A DNA stretch of 40,525 bases from Cytophagales bacterium (GCA_013299045.1 JAAFJX010000032.1:1-40525), one strand, 5' to 3'; shown: positions 15,371-24,821, counted from the stretch's first letter. The notes: generated by a model not told the origin, from the letters alone. Translations and numbers: made by a program.

Positions 15371-16414
15371 ATGGCCTCCTCCACACACACAGCCGTTTTA
15401 TTAGTCAATTTGGGCACTCCCGATAGCCCCAAAACGCCCGATGTACGCAAATATTTACGGCAGTTTTTAATGGACGGGCGCGTGATAGATATTCCCTACT
15501 GGCAGCGTTTTTTGTTGATAAATGGCATTATTGCTCCTTTCCGTGCCCCAAAGTCTGCCAAAGAATACCAAAAGCTATGGACAGAGCGAGGTTCTCCTTT
15601 GTTGTTTCACAGCCAAGATGCTGCTGAACTGCTCCAAAAAGCACTTGGCAAAGATTACATGGTGCGCTTAGGTATGCGTTACCAAAGCCCTAGTATAGAG
15701 AGTGCTTTAAACGAACTTCTTGCTGCTTCGCCCCAAAAGTTGATAGTTTTACCCATGTTTCCTCAGTATGCTTCCTCTACAACAGGTTCGGCGCACGAAG
15801 AAGTCATGCGTTTACTCAACAAACGCTTGCTGATTCCGCAGGTGCATTTTATTGACCATTATCCTGAGCATCAGCGTTTCATTGAGGCATTTTCGACCAT
15901 CACGCAGAGCTATCTGGAGCAAGATGATTATGACCACGTTTTGTTTACTTATCATGGCCTGCCCGAGAGGCATCTTAAAAAGGAAAATAATGCCTGCATA
16001 TATGGAACTTGCTGCAATACCCTCACTCCTCAGAATAGGCTTTGTTATCGTGCTCAATGTTATGCTACTACGCGCCGTATGGTAGAAAAATTAGGACTTA
16101 AAGAAGGCTCTTACACGGTTTCTTTCCAGTCCCGTTTGGGCAAGAATCCTTGGATAAAACCATATACAGACCTTATTATTGACGAGTTAGCGGCCAAAGG
16201 CATCAAAAGAGTATTGGCCTTATCTCCTTCGTTCACATCGGATTGTCTAGAAACGGTCATTGAAATAGGCGAAACATACAACGAACAATTTGTAGAAAAA
16301 GGAGGCGAGCGCTGGCAGCTTGTTCCTTGTTTGAACACTCACCCACTTTGGATTCAGGCGCTCAAAGAACTGACGTACAGCGTAGAAGCCCCTGCATTTA
16401 TGGAAGAGGTCTAA
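15371..16414 (+). CDS. hemH: Ferrochelatase
   Basis: HemH inserts ferrous iron into protoporphyrin IX to make protohaem. The 347-residue protein starts AVLLVNLGTPDSP, the family's N-terminal signature. The metal-binding His195 is in FTYHGLPERH and the catalytic Glu294 in DCLETVIEIGE. SFQSRLGKNPWIKPYT (251 on) is also characteristic. A cluster of cysteines (209, 214, 215, 225, 230) follows the active-site histidine, a pattern present in many bacterial ferrochelatases, some of which bind a 2Fe-2S cluster. No other haem genes are adjacent. It is the first gene to the right of the candidate origin and ends only 23 bases from the converging thyA stop. Confidence 0.96.
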   Translation: MASSTHTAVLLVNLGTPDSPKTPDVRKYLRQFLMDGRVIDIPYWQRFLLINGIIAPFRAPKSAKEYQKLWTERGSPLLFHSQDAAELLQKALGKDYMVRLGMRYQSPSIESALNELLAASPQKLIVLPMFPQYASSTTGSAHEEVMRLLNKRLLIPQVHFIDHYPEHQRFIEAFSTITQSYLEQDDYDHVLFTYHGLPERHLKKENNACIYGTCCNTLTPQNRLCYRAQCYATTRRMVEKLGLKEGSYTVSFQSRLGKNPWIKPYTDLIIDELAAKGIKRVLALSPSFTSDCLETVIEIGETYNEQFVEKGGERWQLVPCLNTHPLWIQALKELTYSVEAPAFMEEV

Positions 16415-16437
16415 GAAAATTTTGTTATGGGGGGCTG

Positions 16438-17247
16438 TTAGACTGCCACTGTGGCGGCTATATGTGGGTATGGATAGTAGCCAGTAAGCGAAAAATCCTC
16501 GTAGCGGAAATCAAAAATTGATTTGACATTGGGGTTCAAGCGCATTCTGGGTAATGGGCGTGGCTCGCGTTCAAGCTGCAAAGAGGCCTGCTCCAAATGG
16601 TTTTTGTAGAGATGTGTGTCGCCGAAAGTATGCACAAACTCGCCGAGTTTAAGGTCGCAGACTTGGGCTACCATCATGGTCAGGAGTGCGTATGAGGCTA
16701 TGTTGAAGGGGACACCCAGAAAAACATCGGCGCTGCGCTGATACAGCAAACAAGAAAGACGGTTGTCGGCGCTGACAAAAAACTGAAACAGCAAATGACA
16801 AGGCGGCAGTTTCATTTCTGGCAGAGCGCCTACATTCCAAGCACTCACAATCAAACGCCTAGAAAAAGGGTTTTGCTGAATTTGTGCAATCACTTCGCTG
16901 ATTTGGTCTATGCCTTTGGCTTCACCTTCAGGGACATGGTTTGTCCAGGAGCGCCATTGTTGGCCATAAACAGGGCCTAGGTCGCCGTTTTCGTCTGCCC
17001 ATTCGTCCCAAATCCGAACGCCATTTTCTTTGAGATAGGCAATGTTGGTGCTGCCTTGCAAGAACCAGAGCAGTTCGTGAATTATAGATTTGAGGTGAAT
17101 TTTTTTGGTGGTTATGAGCGGGAAGCCTTCATTGAGGTCAAAGCGCATTTGGTAACCAAAGATGCCGCGTGTGCCTATACCTGTGCGGTCTGGACGGTCT
17201 TGTCCTTTTTGCAAGATATGCTTGAGTAAATCGTGGTATTGCTGCAT
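16438..17247 (-). CDS. thyA: Thymidylate synthase (ThyA type)
   Basis: ThyA methylates dUMP to dTMP using methylene-tetrahydrofolate. The protein from the ATG at 17247 ([12 protein letters not shown]) is 269 residues, close to the usual 264. [11 protein letters not shown] at the start binds phosphate, the catalytic Cys150 is in [13 protein letters not shown], and [17 protein letters not shown] follows. The frame is open to 17352, but those 35 residues are not ThyA-like. A -7 box at 17363-17370 precedes the gene. dfrA, its usual partner, is not adjacent. It converges on hemH. Confidence 0.97.
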   Translation of the reverse strand: MQQYHDLLKHILQKGQDRPDRTGIGTRGIFGYQMRFDLNEGFPLITTKKIHLKSIIHELLWFLQGSTNIAYLKENGVRIWDEWADENGDLGPVYGQQWRSWTNHVPEGEAKGIDQISEVIAQIQQNPFSRRLIVSAWNVGALPEMKLPPCHLLFQFFVSADNRLSCLLYQRSADVFLGVPFNIASYALLTMMVAQVCDLKLGEFVHTFGDTHLYKNHLEQASLQLEREPRPLPRMRLNPNVKSIFDFRYEDFSLTGYYPYPHIAATVAV

Positions 17248-17362
17248 GGTGCAGTATTTTTTTTTAAATTTAGAGTCAAAATTTTTGTAAGGCGAATACC
17301 GTTCCAAAAGGAATTTTTTTTGTGTTATGTATGGAAAGACCAACGTTTCCACTACTATAGAG

Positions 17363-17370
17363 CAAAGGTA
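17363..17370 (-). promoter_or_regulatory. -7 box for thyA
   Basis: On the minus strand this reads TACCTTTG, about 115 bases upstream of the thyA ATG. Confidence 0.4.
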
Positions 17371-17555
17371 TATAAAAATCGTGTAAAAAAATTAGGGCTC
17401 AAATTTATTGATGGCACTCAAACTACCTGCTTTTCCAAAAAGAATTAAGCCATAGGCAATTTGCTTTCATAGGGCTATACTTTTTGGAGTGCTGCGGCTA
17501 TTAGCTCCTGAACCTCCGCCTTTTCTTTAGCTAGAGCGCACAAAAAAAACCAATC

Positions 17556-17586
17556 TTTGGACTTTATGTATTTTTTATTATCTTTG
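17556..17586 (+). promoter_or_regulatory. Promoter of hppD
   Basis: TTTG (17556-17559), a 19-base spacer, then TATCTTTG (17579-17586): a near-ideal Bacteroidota promoter. Transcription would begin near 17593. The GTG at 17624 lies downstream of that point, but the ATG at 17696 is where HPPD homology begins. Confidence 0.6.
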
Positions 17587-17695
17587 CATGAGGCAAATCT
17601 GAGTTGGCCAAGAGCCTATTTTTGTGCTTTGGGTGGTTTATTTGCCTCTATCTTTTTTTAGATTCCTGACCAGAAAACAAATAAAAATTTGCGCT

Positions 17696-18796
17696 ATGAA
17701 TGTAACGACAGACTTTTTGCCGCTTAAGGGTACAGACCACGTGGAGTTTTATGTGGGTAATGCCAAACAAGCCGCTTACTTCTATCAAGCCGCTTTTGGC
17801 TTTGAGTTGGTGGCCTACGCTGGCCCTGAAACAGGCATACGAGACCGTGCATCTTATGTCCTGCAACAGAACAAATTACGCTTTGTTCTGACAACCCCAC
17901 TACAACCAGATTCCGACATGGCGGCACATATTCACAAACACGGAGACGGCGTTAAAGTGCTGGCTTTGTGGGTAGATGATGCCGAAAAATCTTTCTACGA
18001 AACCGTGAGCAGAGGCGCAAAAGAGGCAGCGAAACCACACACTATGAGCGATGAACATGGTTCGGTGGTCTTATCGTCTATCCATACCTACGGCGACACC
18101 ATCCATACGTTTGTGGAAAGAAACAATTACAAAGGAGTTTTTATGCCTGGCTATAAGGCGGTTAAGTCCACACTTAAAACCAAGCCAGTTGGGCTAAAAT
18201 TTGTAGACCACTGCGTAGGGAATGTAGAACTTGGCGAAATGAACCGCTGGGTGGAGTTTTACGAAAAAGTGATGGGCTTTAAGCTCTTGGTTACCTTTGA
18301 TGACAAGGATATTTCTACTGAATACTCAGCCTTGATGTCCAAAGTGGTTTCTAACGGTAACGGTTACGTCAAATTTCCCATCAATGAACCCGCGCAGGGC
18401 AAAAGGAAATCTCAAATAGAAGAGTATTTAGACTTCTACAAAGGTGCTGGCGTACAGCACATTGCCATTGCTACAGACGATATACTTGAAACCATTGCGG
18501 AGTTGCGCAGCCGCGGCATAGATTTCCTCTACGTGCCCGAAACGTATTACGAAGACCTCAAAGAGCGCGTAGGGGCCATTGACGAGGATATTGAGGCGCT
18601 TCGCAAACTGAACATTCTGGTCGACCGCGACGAAGAGGGTTACTTGCTCCAAATTTTTACAAAGCCGCTCGAAGACCGCCCTACACTTTTCTTTGAAATC
18701 ATACAACGCAAAGGTGCGGTTTCGTTCGGCAAAGGCAATTTTAAAGCCCTCTTTGAGTCCATTGAGCGCGAACAAGAACTGCGCGGAAATCTCTAA
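17696..18796 (+). CDS. hppD: 4-hydroxyphenylpyruvate dioxygenase
   Basis: HPPD converts 4-hydroxyphenylpyruvate to homogentisate in tyrosine catabolism, using Fe(II) and oxygen. The 366-residue protein has two vicinal-oxygen-chelate domains. The iron ligands are His172 (FVDHCVGNV), His255 (GVQHIAIAT) and Glu334 (LFFEIIQRKG), all present. The C-terminal GKGNFKALFESIE is the expected lid helix region. The start at 17696 (MNVTTDFLPLKG) is preferred over an in-frame GTG at 17624. The next pathway gene, homogentisate dioxygenase, is not adjacent. A strong hairpin follows. Confidence 0.96.
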   Translation: MNVTTDFLPLKGTDHVEFYVGNAKQAAYFYQAAFGFELVAYAGPETGIRDRASYVLQQNKLRFVLTTPLQPDSDMAAHIHKHGDGVKVLALWVDDAEKSFYETVSRGAKEAAKPHTMSDEHGSVVLSSIHTYGDTIHTFVERNNYKGVFMPGYKAVKSTLKTKPVGLKFVDHCVGNVELGEMNRWVEFYEKVMGFKLLVTFDDKDISTEYSALMSKVVSNGNGYVKFPINEPAQGKRKSQIEEYLDFYKGAGVQHIAIATDDILETIAELRSRGIDFLYVPETYYEDLKERVGAIDEDIEALRKLNILVDRDEEGYLLQIFTKPLEDRPTLFFEIIQRKGAVSFGKGNFKALFESIEREQELRGNL

Positions 18797-18845
18797 AATA
18801 AAAAAAAGGCCAAACGCATGATTTAGTCTGACCTTTTTTGGGTTG

Positions 18846-18887
18846 AAGCATGACAAAAACTTTCAAATTTTGTCATGCTTTTTTTAT
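18846..18887. terminator. Bidirectional terminator between hppD and the C1 peptidase gene
   Basis: AAGCATGACAAAA (18846-18858) pairs perfectly with TTTTGTCATGCTT (18868-18880), followed by a T run. It separates two converging genes. A weaker hairpin (AAAAAGG with CCTTTTT) lies just upstream at about 18806-18838. Confidence 0.85.
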
Positions 18888-18896
18888 TCTGAAAAG

Positions 18897-20153
18897 TTAA
18901 GGCTGTGCAGTAAAACTCTTTAATAAATCCTTAACAGCGTCGCGATGAACAGTGAAAGTCATCATTTTGAGTTTGACGTAATCCTCATGAATGAAGTAGT
19001 AACCAAACTGTTTGCAGGTTTCGCCGCAGTTGCGTGAGCCTGCACCAGAATCCTTGACCAAATACCATGTTTTGCCATTAAATTCCTGATAACCCACCAA
19101 GTGCATGGCGTGGTCGTCGGTGGTGGTGCCGTTCAAAAAGCGGAACTGGCGAGCGTGTTCGTCTATGTATTCGGACGGAATATCATACGTAGGTACCATA
19201 GCCACCTGCTTGCTTGTTTCAAAGCCCGACTCGGAGGTATCGCCACCTATTGAAATGCTATAACCAGCCACAATAGCATTTTTCACGGCTGTCATAAATG
19301 CGTCCAGCGGTACGTTGTAGTAGGTAGCGTCGCGCCACCAGTTATCGGGCACTTTGTATTCACCTTGTTTGTAATAAGGCACTTCCAACAAGGACATTAC
19401 GTCCACATAATCGTCTGGTTTCAGCTTAAGTTCTTGCTCTAAATACTGCTTAGGCGTAAGGTCTTTGCCGTTCACCTTAACGCTCGTGGGCGGCGCACCC
19501 ATGTAAAAGTCCAAAATAGAGCGTACAGTACTTACCACTTCAGTTTGACTCCATGCGTTGCGCTCCTTGACAGAGGCCAAATATTTTTCTATTTCTACAA
19601 ACATTTGCTCATGGTTATGGAATTTTTGGCCATTTTTAAGACCATTATAAGCCTCCCAAGGCACAGCACCATATTTTTTGTAGAGTTTATAAACCGCATT
19701 GGTTTCGCTGCCTTCGCCAAGGTGCATTTTACCACGTGTTTTTACAAAATACTCAGCACGCTCCACGTACTCATAGTAAACGGTAAACATTTCTGAAATA
19801 CGCACCTCTTTGCCACTTAGGCGCTTGGCCTCGCTTTCAAAAAAAGAAGTGGTAGAAAAACACCAGCAAGAGCCTGTTCTACCCTGCGAAACAGGTTTGC
19901 TGTGCCACACTTGTTTGTACTTGTCGGGTTCGGTAGGCAGCTGGGCTTGGCTCAAATCCACTTTGTAGCGCTTAGGCGTTGCTTCTTTTTGGTCTTGCGT
20001 GTCGTCGTAGGCGTTTATGTCGCGCAGAATGGTATTTTGATAATAACCACCCTTATTTTCCATAAAGACCCCCTTGTCTTTATTCTGAGCAGCCAAAGGC
20101 AAATTGACAGCCCCAGCGAGCAAAAATGCCAACCAATACTTTTCTTTCAGCAT
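18897..20153 (-). CDS. Secreted C1-family (bleomycin hydrolase-like) cysteine peptidase
   Basis: The 418-residue protein starts with a signal peptide (MLKEKYWLAFLLAGAVNLPLAA). The catalytic Cys96 is in SQGRTGSCWCFS, preceded by the oxyanion glutamine Q90, and the catalytic His348 is in TDDHAMHLVGY. This layout is that of the C1B peptidases (PepC and bleomycin hydrolase). The third position, normally Asn in a VxNSWG motif, reads VKDSGAG here, so Asp368 replaces Asn. C1B enzymes are usually cytosolic hexamers; this one is predicted to be exported. It has its own promoter at 20195-20224 and follows the secreted papain-like pair on the same strand. Confidence 0.88.
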   Translation of the reverse strand: MLKEKYWLAFLLAGAVNLPLAAQNKDKGVFMENKGGYYQNTILRDINAYDDTQDQKEATPKRYKVDLSQAQLPTEPDKYKQVWHSKPVSQGRTGSCWCFSTTSFFESEAKRLSGKEVRISEMFTVYYEYVERAEYFVKTRGKMHLGEGSETNAVYKLYKKYGAVPWEAYNGLKNGQKFHNHEQMFVEIEKYLASVKERNAWSQTEVVSTVRSILDFYMGAPPTSVKVNGKDLTPKQYLEQELKLKPDDYVDVMSLLEVPYYKQGEYKVPDNWWRDATYYNVPLDAFMTAVKNAIVAGYSISIGGDTSESGFETSKQVAMVPTYDIPSEYIDEHARQFRFLNGTTTDDHAMHLVGYQEFNGKTWYLVKDSGAGSRNCGETCKQFGYYFIHEDYVKLKMMTFTVHRDAVKDLLKSFTAQP

Positions 20154-20194
20154 GATTTTGATAGTTTATGTTTGAGTGTAATGAAGGAATGGCA

Positions 20195-20224
20195 CAAATC
20201 TATTAAAAAATTGTATTCAAGCAA
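20195..20224 (-). promoter_or_regulatory. Promoter of the C1 peptidase gene
   Basis: On the minus strand: TTG, a 19-base spacer, then TAGATTTG. It is about 42 bases upstream of the ATG at 20153 and downstream of the preceding gene's stop at 20259. Confidence 0.5.
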
Positions 20225-20258
20225 TGTTTAGGGCTAAAATTATACAACCACTTTAGAA

Positions 20259-21113
20259 CTAGTCTGCAATCACTAGCTTGGTGGTGAAGCTCTGCTTGTT
20301 TTCTGTCAGACGCAAGATATAAAGACCACTCGGTAAGTTATCGCGCTGTAAAGTTATGCTCTGGCCACTAAGATTTTTTATTTCTTTAACCTCTTGTCCA
20401 TAAGCATTATAAATATTCAAAGTGGCATTATTAAAGCGCTTGTCTGCTAGCAAGACGGTTTCAAATACCAGTGGATTGGGCTGCGCAGACAGAGTACCAT
20501 GCAGATTTTTGTCATTTAGCCCTGTTACAGTTCTTTTAATTTTGTTGGTATGCGTCCAAGTATGGCTTGCACTTCCGCTTTTTCTACCACTAAGAACGTA
20601 GTTATAAGTGTTAATTTGTAAACCCTCACCAAACCAAGGGTTCATCAAATAAACGTTCTTGTCTTTGACACCATGCCCAACAACGAAGTGCCCACCACCA
20701 GTAGACCAGCCCCAGCGAATGAGAAATAGCTGGTTGTTTCGGATTTCGGTAACAATCTCGGCGAGCGTTAGGGGGGTCTCAAAACCTGTGTTCTGAATAT
20801 TGCCAAAGTGAATCAGAATGTCCTGTATGCTGCCATCGAAATAATAATTATAATTCCAATAATTACAACCTTGAATGGCATTGGTGCAGCAGTTTACTCT
20901 ACCAAAGTCAGCAAATGTAGCCCTTGTTCTTGTATATTCGGCAATTTCGCATTGGCGATGTACAAATCCATAATAGTCAAGAATGGCCTTGGAGCAAGCT
21001 GCCCAGCACCATTGGTCATACTCTTGGATAATTGGATTGACCTTCAGAACTTGGGCCTGGGCACTAAAAGCAAAAAAAACGTGTATTAAGGCCAGTAAAA
21101 ATATCTTTTTCAT
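20259..21113 (-). CDS. Secreted papain-like (AvrRpt2/C39-like) cysteine peptidase with T9SS sorting domain
   Basis: The 284-residue protein has a signal peptide (MKKIFLLALIHVFFAFSAQA). Next comes a papain-like domain with Cys36 in YDQWCWAACSKAILDYYG, His142 in GGGHFVVGHG and Asn158 in LMNPW. The QWCWAA start is typical of AvrRpt2, staphopain and C39_2 enzymes. Additional cysteines (C40, C55, C75, C76, C83) suggest disulfides. The last ~75 residues (SAQPNP to the end, with NIYNAYGQEV and LPSGLYILRL) are a type A T9SS sorting domain, so the protein should cross the outer membrane and be anchored or released. The gene lies 15 bases after a secreted gene of unknown function, forming an operon. 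Confidence 0.88.
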   Translation of the reverse strand: MKKIFLLALIHVFFAFSAQAQVLKVNPIIQEYDQWCWAACSKAILDYYGFVHRQCEIAEYTRTRATFADFGRVNCCTNAIQGCNYWNYNYYFDGSIQDILIHFGNIQNTGFETPLTLAEIVTEIRNNQLFLIRWGWSTGGGHFVVGHGVKDKNVYLMNPWFGEGLQINTYNYVLSGRKSGSASHTWTHTNKIKRTVTGLNDKNLHGTLSAQPNPLVFETVLLADKRFNNATLNIYNAYGQEVKEIKNLSGQSITLQRDNLPSGLYILRLTENKQSFTTKLVIAD

Positions 21114-21128
21114 ATTGTGTTTCAGTTT

Positions 21129-21758
21129 TTATTTGATGTTATGAATGAATTCCATCGTTGTCTTTTGAAAGTCTGCCACACTTGTTTTTATGGGCACAAA
21201 TTCATTCACTTGATAAAGTGGCTCCACTGCATCAGTATCAATGCTTATCAAATTAACAGGTCCATTCGGTCTGCAAAGAGAGGTAAAATTTGTGGTTACA
21301 TAATCTCTCTTCAAATAAGTATTTCTTATCATCACACGCTGGCTCGTCGTATTGGGGTAAAGTAGCTCAAACTCTTGAATTTTTTTGGCAAGCACCTGTC
21401 CACCAAGCCCAACAACCTCAGCTTTGTCTTCATTGATTTGAACCGTGAGTAAGGTAGCATATTGATTATCAACAGAAATAGGTACTCGCCACACATAAAT
21501 CGGCACAAACGCTAATTCATTGTTTTCTAAGGTTAGATGGTAAACTTGATAAGGCTCTTCAACTTTTATCTTTGAAAAATCGTTTCTTGTCTTAAAACCA
21601 TATTCTTTTTCTTGCCCTTCTGGAATCAAATCTAGAAAATACAGCGCCTTGAGCTTTGCTTCCTCTTTAACCAATAAACGCTCATCAATTTTTTGAGCAG
21701 AAGCCTTGATTGAAACAAAAAAGAGAAGAAATAGGCTAATCAATACCATTTTTACCAT
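21129..21758 (-). CDS. Secreted protein of unknown function, operon partner of the papain-like peptidase
   Basis: The 209-residue protein has a signal peptide (MVKMVLISLFLLFFVSIKASA). The mature part has alternating strands, for example EPYQVYHLTLENNELAFVPIYVWRVPIS and ATLLTVQINEDKAEVVGLGG. It has one cysteine apart from the signal region, no catalytic motif and no T9SS sorting domain. I do not recognise the family. Immediate upstream linkage (15 bases) to a secreted papain-like peptidase resembles peptidase-inhibitor or peptidase-chaperone pairs such as staphopain and staphostatin, or a detached propeptide. That role is inferred from position only. Confidence 0.7.
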   Translation of the reverse strand: MVKMVLISLFLLFFVSIKASAQKIDERLLVKEEAKLKALYFLDLIPEGQEKEYGFKTRNDFSKIKVEEPYQVYHLTLENNELAFVPIYVWRVPISVDNQYATLLTVQINEDKAEVVGLGGQVLAKKIQEFELLYPNTTSQRVMIRNTYLKRDYVTTNFTSLCRPNGPVNLISIDTDAVEPLYQVNEFVPIKTSVADFQKTTMEFIHNIK

Positions 21759-21822
21759 AAAGTTTTTGGGTTATTCGTGATGATTGTCTCAAACAAGGTT
21801 TAGCTTTATTTGGCTTAGATTA

Positions 21823-21830
21823 TAGCTTTG
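21823..21830 (+). promoter_or_regulatory. -7 box for polA
   Basis: TAGCTTTG fits TAnnTTTG; a TTTA at 21799-21802 is 20 bases upstream. The leader to the ATG at 21950 would be about 110 bases. Confidence 0.4.
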
Positions 21831-21949
21831 CAAGTATAGAGTCCCTTTGCCAAATTTCAAAGCAATTATCCAAAAAAACAACAAGCAATTCGGTTCTTTT
21901 TACAATTTTGACTAGTTTGCAGCCCAAAACTATCTACACAAAAAGCCTT

Positions 21950-24799
21950 ATGCCTACTCTTTTTTTGGTTGATGCCATGGCGCTTATTTACAGAGCGCAT
22001 TTTGCTTTTCAGAAAAACCCACGCCTCAATTCCAATGGGCTTAATACAGGCTGTGTTTTTGGCTTTGCCAATAGCATTTTTGAGGTTTTGAACAAAGAAA
22101 AGCCCACGCATATAGGCGTAGCCTTTGATACCAAAGCCCCTACTTTCAGGCATGAGGCTTATGAACCTTACAAAGCCCAGCGCCAGAAGCAACCCGAAGA
22201 TATTAGTTTGGGTATTCCTTATATTCTGCGTTTTTTGGAAGCCATGCGCATTCCTGCCATAGGCATTGAAGGCTATGAGGCGGACGATGTGGTGGGTACA
22301 CTCGCGCACAAAGCTGCTAAACAGGGTTTTAAAGTGTATATGATGACCATGGACAAGGACTATGCCCAGCTCGTTACAGAAGATGTTTTGTTTTATAAAC
22401 TCTCTTTTGCAGGTGGGCAAGGTACAGAGGTTTGGGGGATTCAAGAGGTTTGCAACCGCTGGGGTTTGCAAAATCCTATGCAGCTTACAGACGTTTTTGG
22501 GTTGCAAGGCGATGCCTCCGACAATATTCCTGGCATACCAGGCATAGGCGAAAAAACAGCCATCAAGCTCATTCAGGAATATGGCTCATTGGAAGCCCTG
22601 CTGGCAGATGCCGATAACATGAAGGGCAAAATGGGCGAAAATATCAGGCAGTTTGCCGAACAAGGTCGCCTTTCTAAGCATTTGGCCACTATTCATACAG
22701 AAGTTCCTACCGAGTTTGTGCCTGAACTCTTTGAAAACAAAGGATTTGATGCTAATCTTTTGAAACCACTTTTACAGGAACTAGAGTTTAGAACTTTTAG
22801 CAAAAGGCTTTTTGGCGAAGAGAGCAACATAAAAAGTGCTGCAAACACGCCAACAAATACCAGTAAAGCGGCACAAAACGCCCAAGCATCGCTTTTTGGC
22901 GATAGTGCCGAAAAAGAAAGCCCAGCGCTTACGCCCACAAGCAGCCCTGAGAGTACAGAAAATACAGAGCAGTTTGTGCCTTTGCAGACGATAGACACCT
23001 ACAAACACCACTTTTATCTTATGAACACGCCCGAACTCATGCAAGAGTTGGTGGATTACTTGAACAAGCAGCCAGAGTTTTGTTTTGATACCGAAACAAC
23101 AGACTTGGAAGCAACAGAGGCCAGTTTGGTAGGAATGTCCTTTTGTGCGCGTGAGCGTGAGGCGTACTACGTGCCTGTGCCACAAGAGCCAGAAGCCGCT
23201 GCCGAAATACTACGCATTTTCAAGCCACTTTTTGAGAACGAACATACCCTTAAAATAGGCCAAAATCTCAAATACGACCTCAGCATACTTCAAAACTATA
23301 ATTTGGACGTAAAAGGGCAGCTTTTTGACACCATGCTCGCCCACTATATGCTTGAGCCAGACCTCCGCCACGGCATGGACTACTTGGCCGCAACTTATTT
23401 GCGTTACGAAACCGTACCTATTGAGCAGTTGATTGGCAAAAAAGGCAAAAATCAGGGCAATATGGCCGACGTACCCGTAGAAAAAATTTGCGAGTACGCT
23501 TGCGAAGATGCGGAAGTTACTTTCAGACTCAAGCAAATTTTTGAGCCGCGCCTGCAAAACAACAAAATGGGAGAAGTGCTACAGAATATTGAGATACCGC
23601 TTATAAAGGTACTGGCGCGTATGGAACGAGAAGGTGTTTGCATAGACGTAAAAAGCCTAAAAGTCTATTCAAAAGAGCTAGAGCAGGAATTGAATACACT
23701 AGAAAAGCAAATTCACGAGGCAGTGGGCGAAGTATTCAACGTACAGTCCCCGCGCCAACTCGGAGATATTCTATTTGACAAACTAAAGCTAGACCCCAAG
23801 GCCAAAAAAACCGAAAAGAGCAAGCAATATGCCACAGGCGAAGAAATTTTGAGCAAACTCCGCGACGCACACCCGGTGGTAGGTCTTATTTTGGAGTATC
23901 GCGAACTTCAAAAACTAAAGTCCACCTACATAGATGCTTTGCCTTTGCTCATCAGTAAGCGTGATGGGCGTGTACATACTTCTTATAATCAGGCGGTTGC
24001 GGCTACTGGGCGCTTGAGTTCTACCAGCCCAAACTTGCAAAACATTCCTATACGTACTCAAAGAGGCCGCGAAATCCGCAAGGCTTTTGTAGCTCAAAGT
24101 TCGGATTATTTCATAGTATCTGCGGATTATTCTCAAATAGAGCTGCGAATTATGGCGGCTTTTAGTCAAGATTCCAGTATGCTAGAGGCTTTTAGGCTTG
24201 GTAAGGACATTCATGCAGCCACAGCCGCCAAGCTCTACAAAGTACCTTTGGAAGAGGTTACAAGCGATATGCGCCGCAAAGCAAAAACAGCGAATTTCGG
24301 GATTATCTACGGTATTTCGGCGGTAGGGCTGGCGGATAGGCTCGGCATTTCGCGCTCTGAGGCCAGCCAAATCATCAAGGCTTATTTTGAGGAGTTTTCG
24401 GCTGTTAAGGGTTATATGGACGAGGTTATCAACAAAGCCCGTAGCCAAGAGTATGTAGAAACTCTGCTGGGTCGCCGTCGTTATTTGCGCGACATCAACT
24501 CACGTAACTTTACGCAGCGCGGTTTTGCAGAACGCAACGCCATTAACGCACCCATACAAGGCAGCGCTGCAGACATCATCAAAATTGCGATGACCAACAT
24601 ACATCACCACCTGCAAAGCAAACATCTGAAATCCAAAATGATTATGCAGGTACACGACGAATTGGTTTTTGAGGTACACAAAGACGAATGGCCAGGGTTA
24701 AAAAGCCATATTGAAGACCTAATGAGCAAAGCGGTGGATATAGGTGTACCACTAGAGGTGAGCGTAGGGGCTGGGCATAACTGGTTAGAAGCACACTAG
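21950..24799 (+). CDS. polA: DNA polymerase I
   Basis: The 949-residue protein has all three classical domains. The 5'-3' exonuclease (FLVDAMALIYRAHFAF, EADDVVGTLA, GDASDNIPGIPGIGEKTA) spans about 1-290. The 3'-5' proofreading domain retains DxE near residue 379 (FCFDTETTDLE), so proofreading should be active. The polymerase has motif A DYSQIELRIMAA (about 725), motif B RRKAKTANFGIIYG (about 774) and motif C QVHDELVFEV (about 901). It removes Okazaki primers and fills gaps. The ATG at 21950 (MPTLFLVDAM) is used; an upstream TTG at 21908 would add residues absent from the family. It lies about 7 kb from the candidate oriC. MITE remnant sequence follows the stop. Confidence 0.97.
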   Translation: MPTLFLVDAMALIYRAHFAFQKNPRLNSNGLNTGCVFGFANSIFEVLNKEKPTHIGVAFDTKAPTFRHEAYEPYKAQRQKQPEDISLGIPYILRFLEAMRIPAIGIEGYEADDVVGTLAHKAAKQGFKVYMMTMDKDYAQLVTEDVLFYKLSFAGGQGTEVWGIQEVCNRWGLQNPMQLTDVFGLQGDASDNIPGIPGIGEKTAIKLIQEYGSLEALLADADNMKGKMGENIRQFAEQGRLSKHLATIHTEVPTEFVPELFENKGFDANLLKPLLQELEFRTFSKRLFGEESNIKSAANTPTNTSKAAQNAQASLFGDSAEKESPALTPTSSPESTENTEQFVPLQTIDTYKHHFYLMNTPELMQELVDYLNKQPEFCFDTETTDLEATEASLVGMSFCAREREAYYVPVPQEPEAAAEILRIFKPLFENEHTLKIGQNLKYDLSILQNYNLDVKGQLFDTMLAHYMLEPDLRHGMDYLAATYLRYETVPIEQLIGKKGKNQGNMADVPVEKICEYACEDAEVTFRLKQIFEPRLQNNKMGEVLQNIEIPLIKVLARMEREGVCIDVKSLKVYSKELEQELNTLEKQIHEAVGEVFNVQSPRQLGDILFDKLKLDPKAKKTEKSKQYATGEEILSKLRDAHPVVGLILEYRELQKLKSTYIDALPLLISKRDGRVHTSYNQAVAATGRLSSTSPNLQNIPIRTQRGREIRKAFVAQSSDYFIVSADYSQIELRIMAAFSQDSSMLEAFRLGKDIHAATAAKLYKVPLEEVTSDMRRKAKTANFGIIYGISAVGLADRLGISRSEASQIIKAYFEEFSAVKGYMDEVINKARSQEYVETLLGRRRYLRDINSRNFTQRGFAERNAINAPIQGSAADIIKIAMTNIHHHLQSKHLKSKMIMQVHDELVFEVHKDEWPGLKSHIEDLMSKAVDIGVPLEVSVGAGHNWLEAH

Positions 24800-24821
24800 C
24801 TGGTTGTCCCTGAGTATACAT

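Larger units (their letters stand above)
17248..17695. other. 448-base divergent intergenic region between thyA and hppD
   Basis: It holds the thyA promoter on the minus strand and the hppD promoter on the plus strand. The rest is AT-rich with no coding or repeat signal that I recognise. Confidence 0.6.

Noticed and set aside
21866-22507. 213-residue ORF antisense to the start of polA
   Set aside because: It mirrors polA codons, is rich in Cys/Phe/Arg, and would cover the polA promoter; polA is unambiguous.
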